From an uncultured Rhodopila sp. (lineage in GTDB: Bacteria > Pseudomonadota > Alphaproteobacteria > Acetobacterales > Acetobacteraceae), in contig CAIZFE010000005.1 in NCBI GenBank assembly GCA_903932145.1, positions 1 through 51,274 on the forward strand: DNA of 51,274 bases, written 5' to 3'. The position numbers were made by a program, and so were the translations under genes. The notes beneath the pieces are model-generated. The model ran no database searches, was not told the DNA's origin, and was given only the letters and a program-made list of their open reading frames with translations. Positions 43,520-51,274 of the stretch are shown here, piece after piece (position 1 is the stretch's first letter; the number at the start of each line of letters is the position of its first letter).

Positions 43520-45298
43520 ATGAACCCGACCGACCTCTACGCTCGCCTGCGCGAGACCGTCCTTGCCGCCCTGGCGCAAATCATCCCCGACCTCCCGGCC
43601 GAGATCGCCGCGCGGGTCGAGGTCACCCCCACCCGCGACCAGGCCCATGGTGACATGGCCACCAACGCCGCCATGGTCTCGGCCAAGGCCGCGCGTCAGG
43701 CGCCCGCCAAGATCGCCGCCGCGCTGGTGCAGCACCTGACCGGCGGTCCGGACATCGACACAGCCGAGGCGGCCGGCCCCGGCTTCGTCAACCTCCGCCT
43801 GCGCCCAAAAAGCTTCCGAGCGCTGCTGCCGCAAATCCTCACCAACGGGGAAGCGTACGGTGCCTCCACCACCGGCGCCGGCACGAAAATCAACGTCGAA
43901 TACGTCTCCGCCAACCCCACCGGCCCGATGCATATCGGCCATTGCCGGGGTGCGGTCGTCGGCGACGCGCTCGCGAACCTGCTGCAAAAAGCCGGCTACG
44001 ACGTCACCAAGGAGTATTACATCAACGATGCCGGCGCACAGGTGACCGCGCTCGCCTGGGCGGCGTATTGGCGCTACCTCCAGGCCATCGGCTCCCCGAT
44101 GACCGAGACCGAGTTCGCCGCGGAAGTCCCGGGCGGCCTGCAATACAAAGGCGAATACCTGATCGCCGTCGGCCAGACCCTCGCCGCCCAATACCAGGCG
44201 AAGCTGGCCACCCCGGACCTCGGCATCGCGTCGCCGGAAGTATGGCTGGACATCACCAAAGACCTCACCATCGACGCCATGATGGCGGAAATCCGCGAGG
44301 ACCTCCGCTTGCTCGGTGTGCAGCAGGACATCTTCAGCAGCGAGCGGAAACTGGTTGCGGCCGGCGCGGCGGATGCCATCATCGAAAAGCTGCACGCCGA
44401 CGGGTTGATCTACGAAGGCGTGCTGGAACCGCCCAAGGGCAAGACACCGGACGACTGGGAGCCGCGCCCGCAAACCCTGTTCCGCTCGACCGAGTTCGGC
44501 GACGATGTGGACCGGCCGCTGCGCAAATCCGACGGCAGCAACACGTATTTCGCCAACGACATCGCCTACCACGCCGACAAGGTTTCCCGTGGATACGACG
44601 TGCTGATCGACGTGCTGGGGGCCGATCATGGCGGCTACGTCTCGCGCATCAAGGCCGCGGTGAAAGCCATCTCGGCGGATTCGGTGAAGCTCGAAGGCGT
44701 GTTGTGCCAGATCGTGCACATCCTGAAGGGCGGCCAACCGGTCAAAATGTCCAAGCGCGCCGGCAGCTACGTGACGTTGCGGGACCTGCTGGAGGAAGTC
44801 GGCAAGGACGCCGTCCGATTCACCATGCTGACCCGCAAGGCCGACGCGCAGATGGAGTTCGACCTGGATCAGGTGCTCGCCACCACGCGCGAAAACCCCG
44901 TCTTCTACGTCCAGTACGCCCACGCTCGCTGCCGGTCGGTGTTGCGTGCCGCGGCCGAGATGTTCCCCGGCGACCTCGATCTGGCCGGCGCCACCGTAGA
45001 TACACTAAAAGGTGATCCGGAGCTGACCCTGATCCGGCGACTCGCACAGTGGCCGCGCACCGTGGAAGCCGCTGCAATCGCGCGTGAGCCTCACAGGATA
45101 GCGTTTTTTCTCTATGACTTGGCGGCCGACTTTCATATGCTGTGGAACCGAGGCAAGGACGATGCCACGCTGCGTTTCCTGCAGTCCGACCAACCTTCCG
45201 AGACGCGTGCTCGGCTTGCTCTGGTCGCGGCGACGGCGGTGGTGATCCGGTCCGGCCTCGCGGTGATGGGCGTGGCGCCTGTCGAGGAAATGCGCTGA
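43520..45298 (+). CDS. argS: Arginyl-tRNA synthetase
   Basis: ArgS charges tRNA-Arg. The 592-residue protein has the class I HIGH motif in GPMHIGHCRG at residues ~135-144, the KMSK motif in VKMSKRAG near 415, and a C-terminal anticodon-binding domain ending with GLAVMGVAPVEEM. The N-terminal ArgS additional domain (residues ~5-100) is present. The ATG at 43520 gives this form; the frame opens upstream but without a ribosome site. It begins the plus-strand unit argS - SPOR - nagZ - M50 - scpA - scpB. Confidence 0.96.
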   Translation: MNPTDLYARLRETVLAALAQIIPDLPAEIAARVEVTPTRDQAHGDMATNAAMVSAKAARQAPAKIAAALVQHLTGGPDIDTAEAAGPGFVNLRLRPKSFRALLPQILTNGEAYGASTTGAGTKINVEYVSANPTGPMHIGHCRGAVVGDALANLLQKAGYDVTKEYYINDAGAQVTALAWAAYWRYLQAIGSPMTETEFAAEVPGGLQYKGEYLIAVGQTLAAQYQAKLATPDLGIASPEVWLDITKDLTIDAMMAEIREDLRLLGVQQDIFSSERKLVAAGAADAIIEKLHADGLIYEGVLEPPKGKTPDDWEPRPQTLFRSTEFGDDVDRPLRKSDGSNTYFANDIAYHADKVSRGYDVLIDVLGADHGGYVSRIKAAVKAISADSVKLEGVLCQIVHILKGGQPVKMSKRAGSYVTLRDLLEEVGKDAVRFTMLTRKADAQMEFDLDQVLATTRENPVFYVQYAHARCRSVLRAAAEMFPGDLDLAGATVDTLKGDPELTLIRRLAQWPRTVEAAAIAREPHRIAFFLYDLAADFHMLWNRGKDDATLRFLQSDQPSETRARLALVAATAVVIRSGLAVMGVAPVEEMR

Positions 45299-45339
45299 TC
45301 CCTCGGTTTGGCCGGGGGACCGGCTGACGGGGAAAAGCA

Positions 45340-46131
45340 GTGTCGGACGATCTTAGCATTCCAAACCCGGGCTACCGGGGCAGCCGAGCCGGTCGGTATG
45401 GAACGGGTCCCAGCCGGGGGCAGCCGGGGATGGACCCGGATACGCGGCGGCTGATGATGTTCGCTGGCGGTTTAGGCGGGTTGCTGGTCGTCATGATCGG
45501 GGCTTCGGCGCTGGTGAGCCGGCACAGCAGCGAGGTTCCCGTCGTGTTGGCCGATACACGGCCGATCCGGGAGAAGCCTGCGAAAGCCGGCGGCATGAAG
45601 ATCGACGGGGCGGAGAACGATGTGTTCTCCGGTCTGTCCGACGCGGCGGACGCGAAGCTGGCGCCGGCGGCGGAAACCCCCGACACAAAGGCGTTCCAGG
45701 CGGTGGAAGCTCCGCATCCGGCGATCACACCGCCGGTCGCCGATGCGCCGACTGAACCAGCGCCGGCCATTGTTGCTAAGACCCCGCCCGCCACCGTCGC
45801 ACCGGCTCCGGCCGTGGTTGCCAGGTCGCCGGCACCGCTCAAGCCGCAAGGCGCTGTGGCTGACACCCACCCGGCCGCGGGCGCACATCCGGCGATGGTG
45901 CAACTCGCGGCGCTCACGTCCGAGGAATCCGCGCGTAACGAGTGGCAACTTCTGTCCACCCGTATGCCGGAGCTGCTGCGCGGACATCAGCCCAATTACT
46001 CGCGGACAGAGCGGGATGGACACACTTTCTGGCGGGTCCGGATCGCCGGGTTCGCCGATGTGGCGCAGGCCCGCGCCTTCTGCGAACACGTCCGCGCCAA
46101 GGGCAACGGCTGTTCGGTTGCCGAATTCTAA
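45340..46131 (+). CDS. SPOR-domain membrane protein
   Basis: A 263-residue protein with a short cytoplasmic N-terminus, one membrane segment (LMMFAGGLGGLLVVMIGASAL near residues 33-55), a long Pro/Ala-rich periplasmic linker and a C-terminal SPOR domain from ~180. The domain shows VQLAALTSEESARNEWQLL and the WRVRIAGFADVAQARAFCEHV segment. SPOR domains bind denuded peptidoglycan at the septum, so a cell-division role is likely. The GTG at 45340 follows GGGGAA. It precedes nagZ by 4 bp. Confidence 0.85.
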   Translation: MSDDLSIPNPGYRGSRAGRYGTGPSRGQPGMDPDTRRLMMFAGGLGGLLVVMIGASALVSRHSSEVPVVLADTRPIREKPAKAGGMKIDGAENDVFSGLSDAADAKLAPAAETPDTKAFQAVEAPHPAITPPVADAPTEPAPAIVAKTPPATVAPAPAVVARSPAPLKPQGAVADTHPAAGAHPAMVQLAALTSEESARNEWQLLSTRMPELLRGHQPNYSRTERDGHTFWRVRIAGFADVAQARAFCEHVRAKGNGCSVAEF

Positions 46132-46135
46132 CGGC

Positions 46136-47164
46136 ATGATGGCCGGATCGGGCGCCGTTCCCGGGCAATCGCCACCGTTACCAGCCATTGTCGGCATTGC
46201 CGGCCCTGCCCTGCTGGCCGAGGAAGCCGCGCTGTTTCGCGCGTTTCCGCCGGCCGGGGTCATTCTGTTCTCCCGCAACATCCAGGACCCGGACCAATTG
46301 GCCGGCCTGATCGCGGCACTGCGGCTGGTATTGCCGGACCACGCCGATCTGATGGTGGATCAGGAAGGCGGACGCGTGGCGCGGCTACGCCCGCCGCACT
46401 GGCACGCTCACCCTCCGGCCTCAACAATCGGCGAGCTGTTCGCGGACAATCCGGCGGCCGGGCTGCGGGCCGCGTGGCTGACGGGGGCGCTGATCGGGCT
46501 GGATTGCCGGGACGCCGGATTCACCATCGCCGCCGCGCCGGTGCTGGATATCTCCATTCCTGGCGCGCATGATGTGATTGGCGACCGAGCGTTCGCCCGG
46601 CATCCGGTGGCGGTTGCCCGGTTGGGGGCGGCGGTGGCCAACGGGCTGCTGGCGGCGGGCGTGCTGCCGGTAGGCAAGCATGCGCCGGGGCATGGCAGGG
46701 CGCGCGTGGACAGCCACCTCACCCTGCCGAGGGTGGACGACGACGATCTGTCCGCCGACATCCGGCCGTTCACACTGCGGGCCGATCTGCCCTGGATGAT
46801 GACGGCCCATATCGTTTATCGGGCTTTGGACCCCCATTTCCCTGCCACGTTGTCGGCGACGGTCATAAAGCGCATCATCCGCGAACGGATCGGCTTCGAA
46901 GGAGTTCTGGTGACCGACGACCTCGCGATGAAGGCCCTCAGCGGCACCCCCGCCTATCTGGCAGGACAAGCACTGGCCGCCGGTTGCGATATCGCGCTGT
47001 ATTGCAGCGGCGACTTCGCACTGACCGAGGCGTTGCTGCGAGCGTGTCCGCCGATGCCGCCCGCAACGCAACGCCGCCTGCGGGCCGGGCGGAACGCGGC
47101 CCTGACCCAGCGGCTGAACCTGGACCCGAAGGCGCTGAAGGCCGAACGGGACCGGTTGCTGTGA
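46136..47164 (+). CDS. nagZ: Beta-N-acetylhexosaminidase (NagZ-type)
   Basis: NagZ removes N-acetylglucosamine from cell-wall muropeptides during recycling. The 342-residue protein is a GH3 member with PAGVILFSRNI and MVDQEGGRVARLRPP, the catalytic loop KHAPGHGRARVDSH near residues 181-194 (in many relatives KHFPGHG) and the nucleophile Asp in LVTDDLAMKA. Start: ATG ATG at 46136 and 46139; the gene follows SPOR by 4 bp. It overlaps the M50 peptidase gene by 4 bases (GTGA). Cytoplasmic: no signal peptide. Confidence 0.93.
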   Translation: MMAGSGAVPGQSPPLPAIVGIAGPALLAEEAALFRAFPPAGVILFSRNIQDPDQLAGLIAALRLVLPDHADLMVDQEGGRVARLRPPHWHAHPPASTIGELFADNPAAGLRAAWLTGALIGLDCRDAGFTIAAAPVLDISIPGAHDVIGDRAFARHPVAVARLGAAVANGLLAAGVLPVGKHAPGHGRARVDSHLTLPRVDDDDLSADIRPFTLRADLPWMMTAHIVYRALDPHFPATLSATVIKRIIRERIGFEGVLVTDDLAMKALSGTPAYLAGQALAAGCDIALYCSGDFALTEALLRACPPMPPATQRRLRAGRNAALTQRLNLDPKALKAERDRLL

Positions 47165-47871
47165 ACCATTTCCTGCTCAATCTGGCGCTCGCGGTCGTCC
47201 CGGTGGTCCTGGCGATCACCTTGCATGAGGCCGCGCACGGCTACGCCGCCCTGGCGCTGGGCGACACCACCGCGCGGGATGCCGGGCGCCTGTCGCTGAA
47301 CCCGCTGAAACACATCGACCGCGTGGGAACGATCATCCTGCCGGGGTTCCTGCTGATCAGCCAGCTACTGTTCCCGCCGCACAAGGTGTTCTTCATGTTC
47401 GGCTGGGCGAAACCGGTGCCCGTCGGGGCGTGGAAGTTCCGCTACCCGAGGCAAGGCATGGCGCTGGTCGCGGTGGCCGGACCGTTGATGAACTTCTTCC
47501 TCGCGTGGCTGGCCGCTTTGGTCATGCCAACCGCCGATATCCTGTCGCCGTCGCAGGAAATCGCGCAACAATTCCTGATTTACTTCATGCTCTCCAACAT
47601 CGTTCTCGGGCTGTTCAACCTGCTGCCGATCCCGCCTTTGGACGGCGGGCGCATCGCTGTGGGGCTGCTGCCTCTGTCCCTGGCACGCGTGTGGGAACGG
47701 ATGGAGCGCGCCGGAATCGTGGTTGTGTTGCTGGTGGTGTTCGTGCTGCCGCGGCTGATCGGCTTCGACCCGGTGGGACGGGCCTTGGCCACCATCCTGC
47801 CGTGGGCGTTCCGGACGCTGTTTTGGCTCGCCGGCCACGGCGACGGTGGGACGGATGGAAACCTCATCTGA
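47161..47871 (+). CDS. Site-2-type membrane metallopeptidase (M50)
   Basis: A 236-residue, multi-pass M50 peptidase. It has the zinc motif HEAAH in ITLHEAAHGYAA near residues 21-25, the NLLPIPPLDGGRIAV segment with the third zinc ligand and about six membrane stretches. It lacks PDZ domains, so it belongs to the short YwhC-type group, whose substrates are poorly known. The GTG start overlaps the nagZ stop. It overlaps scpA by 17 bases. Confidence 0.9.
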   Translation: MNHFLLNLALAVVPVVLAITLHEAAHGYAALALGDTTARDAGRLSLNPLKHIDRVGTIILPGFLLISQLLFPPHKVFFMFGWAKPVPVGAWKFRYPRQGMALVAVAGPLMNFFLAWLAALVMPTADILSPSQEIAQQFLIYFMLSNIVLGLFNLLPIPPLDGGRIAVGLLPLSLARVWERMERAGIVVVLLVVFVLPRLIGFDPVGRALATILPWAFRTLFWLAGHGDGGTDGNLI

Positions 47872-48637
47872 ACTCCCCGGTCTGGAGAGACCGTCCGAAA
47901 ACCTTGTCCTGCATCTGGACGGGTTCGACGGGCCGATGGATTTGCTGCTCGACCTCGCCCGGGCACAGAAGGTCGATATGGCGAAGATCTCGATCCTGTC
48001 GCTGGTCGATCAGTTCCTGGCAGTGATCGAGGGCGCCAAGCGAGTCCGGCTGGAACTGGCGGCCGACTGGCTGGTAATGGCGGCGTGGCTGACCTGGCTG
48101 AAATCCCGGCTGCTGGTGCCGCATGCCGCCGGTGAGGACCCGGACGACGGCGAACTGGCGGCCGAGGCGCTGGCAAACCGGCTGCGCGAAATGAACGTCA
48201 TCCGCACCCTCGCCGCCTGGCTCGGCGCTCGGCCGGTGCTGGGGCAGGACGTGTTCGCCCGGGGCGCGCCGGAGAGCCACCACGAATACGACCGGTCGCG
48301 CATCATCATCGAGGCCGGCCCGTTCGTGCGGGCGTATCTGGAGGCGATCCGGCGAGGCACGAAATCCTCGCCCTATACGCCGCGCGCGTTGACGTTGTGG
48401 ACGGTGCAGGACGCGCTGCGCCGGTTGGCCGATCTGGTGGGGAACCTGCCGGACTGGACCATGCTGGAACAATTTCTCCCCGATCATATGGACAGTCCGA
48501 CCGAACGGCGCGCGGCGCTGGCAAGCACGCTGCTGGCCAGCCTGGAGATGGCGCGCGGCGGGCTGGTCAGGCTGCGGCAAGAGGTCGCATTTGGACCCAT
48601 CCTGGTGCGCCGGGGCAGTGCTGAGGGTGTGGCATGA
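47855..48637 (+). CDS. scpA: Segregation and condensation protein A
   Basis: ScpA is the kleisin subunit of the SMC-ScpAB chromosome-condensing complex. The 260-residue protein has the N-terminal kleisin motif LDGFDGPMDLLLDLARAQKVDM (residues ~24-45), a helical middle and a C-terminal winged-helix-like region. The ATG at 47855 is used; a GTG lies nine bases upstream in frame. It overlaps scpB by 4 bases (ATGA). Confidence 0.93.
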   Translation: METSSELPGLERPSENLVLHLDGFDGPMDLLLDLARAQKVDMAKISILSLVDQFLAVIEGAKRVRLELAADWLVMAAWLTWLKSRLLVPHAAGEDPDDGELAAEALANRLREMNVIRTLAAWLGARPVLGQDVFARGAPESHHEYDRSRIIIEAGPFVRAYLEAIRRGTKSSPYTPRALTLWTVQDALRRLADLVGNLPDWTMLEQFLPDHMDSPTERRAALASTLLASLEMARGGLVRLRQEVAFGPILVRRGSAEGVA

Positions 48638-49269
48638 GCGACGTTGAAATTGTGAAATCGAAGCCGATGCGGGAGCCTGACGAGGACTCGCTGCGCCTGG
48701 CGGAGGCGTTGGTGTTCGCCAGTGCCGAACCGGTCACGCCACGCGGATTGGCAAAGGTGCTGCCTGACGATCTGGACGCCGGCGCCGTGCTGGCGGCGTT
48801 GCGGGCGCGCTATGCCGGCCGCGGGGTGGAACTGGTCGATGCCGCCAACGGGGTCATGTTTCGGTCGGCACTGGATTTGGCGCCGAGGCTGCGCAAGGTG
48901 ATCGAATCGCCGCGCCGGTTGCCGCGCGTGGCGATGCAGACGCTGTCGATCGTCGCCTATCATCAGCCGGTCACCCGCCCGGAGATCGAGCATATCCGCG
49001 GCACCGCGTTGTCGCAGCAGACGTTGGACTCGTTGCTGGAACTGGATTTGATCGCGCCGAAAGGCCGCCGGGAGTCGCCCGGACGGCCGACGCTGTGGGG
49101 TACGACCGCCGCGTTCCTGGCGCATTTCGGGCTGAAGGATATTCGGGAATTGCCGCGGCGGGAGGACCTGCTGCTGGAAACCACGCCGCCCCGGTCCACG
49201 CCCGAGATATTGCCTGTGGACTTACAGCCTCCATCAGACTCGGACGGCGGCGATAAACCGCGACTTTAA
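48634..49269 (+). CDS. scpB: Segregation and condensation protein B
   Basis: ScpB, partner of ScpA in the SMC complex. The 211-residue protein has two winged-helix domains: RLAEALVFASAEPVTPRGLAKVL near residues 21-43 and the second with VAYHQPVTRPEIEHIRGTALSQQTLDSLLE, then GRRESPGRPTLWGTT. Fused start/stop with scpA. In related bacteria twin-arginine translocase genes commonly follow; here an M19 dipeptidase follows after a 234-bp gap. Confidence 0.93.
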   Translation: MSDVEIVKSKPMREPDEDSLRLAEALVFASAEPVTPRGLAKVLPDDLDAGAVLAALRARYAGRGVELVDAANGVMFRSALDLAPRLRKVIESPRRLPRVAMQTLSIVAYHQPVTRPEIEHIRGTALSQQTLDSLLELDLIAPKGRRESPGRPTLWGTTAAFLAHFGLKDIRELPRREDLLLETTPPRSTPEILPVDLQPPSDSDGGDKPRL

Positions 49270-49503
49270 GCGACGCCCAACCATCAGAGGGTTGCGCACT
49301 GTCGAGCGCCTGACCGATTAGCGCCGCCACGTCTGGCGTCTTCAGATACAGGATGACGGTCGGCTCCAGCCCGGCACGTTGCGCGACGTGCTACAGTCAC
49401 AGACGATCGTTTCGTCTTGCATAACCCGCGTCCACTTGAGACGATAATACGTCATCAATGACCGGCGCGACGTGATCAATGATCCGCCGGATGGGAGGCA
49501 CCT

Positions 49504-50853
49504 ATGTCAATCCGATGGAGCGACCTCAATTTGCTCGTCGCCGGGCGGCGGGTCACACTATCCGGGCATCCGGTCGCGTTATCGAGCCAAAGCCACGCCG
49601 CGCGGTTCCTGATGACGCAGGAACCAGGCTGCTGCCCCGGTTGCGCCCCGCGTGACCCGGCCGGAACCATCGAAATCCAGGCCCGCTCCGCCATTCCGCT
49701 GCTGTCCGGCTCGGTTCATCTGTCCGGCGTCTGGTCAGCACATGACGGCGCCTACCGGCTCACAGACGCACACTTGGTGGAACCGGTTGGTTGGTCCGCC
49801 ATAACACGCCGCCGCGCCCTGGCGACCGGCCCGCTGATGTGCCTGGCAGCCGCGGTGGACATCGGCTCCGCCCGGGCGGCGATCCAGGCGATCACAGCGG
49901 TCGATTTTCATAGCCATGCCGGCGGCATTGCCAGCCTGGAGCGCATGCGCACCGGCCGGCCTTTCAGCCCGGTGGCCGAACCGATGCGCAAGGGCGGCAT
50001 GGCGGCGGTGTGCCTTGCTGTCGTCGGGGATGGCGGCACCCACAAAGTCATGACCGATGGCCGCTTGCATCCGTTCCGCGACCCGGCGCCGGGCGAACTG
50101 TACGCCCTCAGTCAACTCACCTTCGCCCGCGTCAACGACATGGCCCGCACCCAAGGCATGGCGATCATCACCAATGCGACCGCGCTGCGGGCCGCCCGAG
50201 CGGGCACCGCCTCGGCGATCATCGCGGCCGAGGGCGGCGATTTCCTGGAAGGCCGGCCCGACCGCGTCGACGAAGCCTACGCCAAATGGTCGCTGCGCCA
50301 CCTCCAACTGGTGCATTATCGGGTCAACGAGCTCGGCGACATCCAAACCGAACCAGCGGTGCATGGCGGCCTGACGGATACCGGCGCGGAGGTGATCCGG
50401 CGCTGTAACAAATTGGGAATCGTCGTCGATGTCGCGCACGGGACGTTCGATCTGGTCAGGCGCGCCGCCTCCGTCACCACCAAACCCCTGGTCCTGTCCC
50501 ACACCTCCCTGACCAACAATCCCGCGCGGTTCACGCGCCTGATCACGCCCGAACAGGCCCGTCTGATCGCCCAGACCGGCGGTGTCATCGGCATCTGGCC
50601 GCCGGAATCGATTTTCCCCACCATGGACTCGTTCGCCGCCGGCATGGCCCGCATGGTCGATGCCGTGGGCGTCGATCACGTCGGTCTCGGCACCGATATG
50701 CGCGGCCTGCTGGGTCCCAGCGTCTTCCCCGATTACGACCGCCTGCCCGCGTTGGCGGATGCGCTGGCCGGCGCCGGTTTCAACGCCACCGATATCGGCA
50801 AACTCCTCGGCGGCAACTATGTCCGTGTCTTCGAGGCAAGCATGGCCGCCTAG
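49504..50853 (+). CDS. M19-family dipeptidase with an extra N-terminal domain
   Basis: The C-terminal ~320 residues are a renal-dipeptidase-like (M19) metallopeptidase. Metal-binding residues are visible: DFHSH (134-138), Glu243 in AEGGDF, VDVAH (308-312) and His333 in LSHTSL; GLGTDMRG lies near 395. Residues ~12-92 form an extra beta-rich domain (GRRVTLSGHPVAL, FLMTQEPGCCPGC with Cys43, 44 and 47, YRLTDAHLVEP), reminiscent of the DUF3299-type OB-like fold. Between them, residues 101-125 read TRRRALATGPLMCLAAAV...SARA, a Tat signal-like motif, but internal. GGGAGG precedes the ATG. I see no alternative start next to the Tat-like motif. Confidence 0.78.
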   Translation: MSIRWSDLNLLVAGRRVTLSGHPVALSSQSHAARFLMTQEPGCCPGCAPRDPAGTIEIQARSAIPLLSGSVHLSGVWSAHDGAYRLTDAHLVEPVGWSAITRRRALATGPLMCLAAAVDIGSARAAIQAITAVDFHSHAGGIASLERMRTGRPFSPVAEPMRKGGMAAVCLAVVGDGGTHKVMTDGRLHPFRDPAPGELYALSQLTFARVNDMARTQGMAIITNATALRAARAGTASAIIAAEGGDFLEGRPDRVDEAYAKWSLRHLQLVHYRVNELGDIQTEPAVHGGLTDTGAEVIRRCNKLGIVVDVAHGTFDLVRRAASVTTKPLVLSHTSLTNNPARFTRLITPEQARLIAQTGGVIGIWPPESIFPTMDSFAAGMARMVDAVGVDHVGLGTDMRGLLGPSVFPDYDRLPALADALAGAGFNATDIGKLLGGNYVRVFEASMAA

Positions 50854-51274
50854 CTGGACTTCGTGCCGGACTTGGGGGTGCTGGTTCCCGACCGGCATTT
50901 CCATTGGCCTTGCTGCCCGGGATCTGTGCATTATCGCCGAACTGATGACGGCCCCGGAGCACCGACTTGCGTATTGAAACGATCCTGTTCCCGGCAATGG
51001 CCGTGCTGATGTTGGTTCGGATGTCCAGGCGGCGCGCCTTCCGGGTCGGACGGCTTTGGATCATGCCGGCCACAATGGTCGTCACGGTCGGATTTGGCCT
51101 ATCCCGACTGGATTTCTCGCCCGCGGTGCTAACCCGAAGTTCCCTGTTCGACCCCCATCATATCATTGGAATATATAGATAAATACACAGAATCATCCTG
51201 TCCTACTGGACACATTTTGGTCTGGAGGCGCAATAGGTCTTGTAACTTTATTGCGCACAGGGCTGGATTCCCTG
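50854..51274. other. Right-edge region after the dipeptidase
   Basis: Apart from the short frame at 50967-51182, this 421-base stretch shows no supported gene. Beyond ~51165 the DNA becomes AT-rich and a hairpin lies at 51228-51256: GCGCAATA and TATTGCGC, 8-bp arms with a 13-base loop. It may be a terminator-like element or part of a mobile sequence that continues outside the window. Confidence 0.4.
50967..51182 (+). CDS. Short membrane protein fragment, CcdC-like start
   Basis: A 71-residue frame with TTG start. It begins with a hydrophobic segment (TILFPAMAVLMLVRM), then a basic turn SRRRAFRVGRLWIMP and a second hydrophobic stretch (ATMVVTVGFGL). This resembles the N-terminal part of CcdC-like membrane proteins (about 150 residues), so the frame is probably truncated; it ends abruptly at AT-rich DNA. 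No ribosome site seen. Could be a pseudogene. Confidence 0.35.
   Translation: MRIETILFPAMAVLMLVRMSRRRAFRVGRLWIMPATMVVTVGFGLSRLDFSPAVLTRSSLFDPHHIIGIYR

Noticed and set aside
49270..49400. Minus-strand peptide LEPTVILYLKTPDVAALIGQ as a gene
   Set aside because: A stop lies three codons before the Gln-Arg-Ala-Gly segment and no start or family was found; mentioned only as a possible relic.
1..51274. tRNA, rRNA or CRISPR features
   Set aside because: I scanned the intergenic gaps and saw no TpsiC-loop-like GGTTCGAATCC, no rRNA sequence and no regularly spaced direct repeats.

Overview
The window is about 51 kb of high-GC DNA with densely packed, mostly ATG/GTG/TTG-started genes. It looks like a chromosome segment of an alphaproteobacterium, most likely Rhodospirillales/Acetobacteraceae. 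That placement is inferred from gene content (ThyX, an ArsR-methyltransferase fusion next to metH, and the argS - SPOR - nagZ - M50 peptidase - scpA - scpB order), not from a marker-gene tree. I found no rRNA, tRNA or CRISPR array.

Layout. Positions 1-6600 are a mixed accessory edge: the 3' tail of a possible transposase, a DUF29 gene, kup (K+ uptake), thyX, a complete hipBA toxin-antitoxin pair and a brnT toxin whose brnA antitoxin looks short or broken. Positions 6762-12260 hold a circularly permuted ATP-grasp / alpha-E pair, a molybdopterin oxidoreductase, a DoxX membrane protein and an OsmC peroxidase. Positions 12280-20126 are a sugar-acid-type catabolic locus. Two paralogous enolase-superfamily dehydratase/racemase genes sit on either side of a GntR regulator, with a 2-hydroxyacid dehydrogenase, an SDR of the gluconate-5-dehydrogenase type and a complete TRAP transporter. 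Positions 20149-25740 carry a small membrane protein, zwf, pgm, hemC and a second 2-hydroxyacid dehydrogenase.

Positions 25741-28394 are accessory in character. An AT-rich leader with a pseudoknot-like fold precedes a repeat-containing beta-rich protein, which ends at a strong hairpin and is followed by a lipoprotein. Positions 28515-33733 hold metH, its ArsR-methyltransferase neighbour (with an upstream palindrome) and a LOG-family gene. Positions 33859-41295 hold a cytochrome c', a complete branched-chain-amino-acid-type ABC importer (substrate-binding protein, LivH, LivM, LivG, LivF) and two divergent 2-oxoglutarate/Fe(II) oxygenases. These plausibly form an import-and-oxidise unit. Positions 41656-43302 are a small-gene island (four tiny ORFs, partly AT-rich, plus a ParE-type toxin-antitoxin pair). 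Positions 43520-49269 are a conserved housekeeping operon (argS, SPOR protein, nagZ, M50 peptidase, scpA, scpB). After scpB comes an unusual M19 dipeptidase with an extra N-terminal domain, then a short membrane ORF and AT-rich DNA at the right edge.

The observations most worth following up are the pseudoknot-like leader at 26143-26206 with its repeat protein, the M19 dipeptidase fusion with an internal Tat-like motif, the Walker A Lys-to-Arg change in LivF, the ArsR-methyltransferase/metH pair with its palindrome, and the 26-nt-armed inverted repeat upstream of argS.
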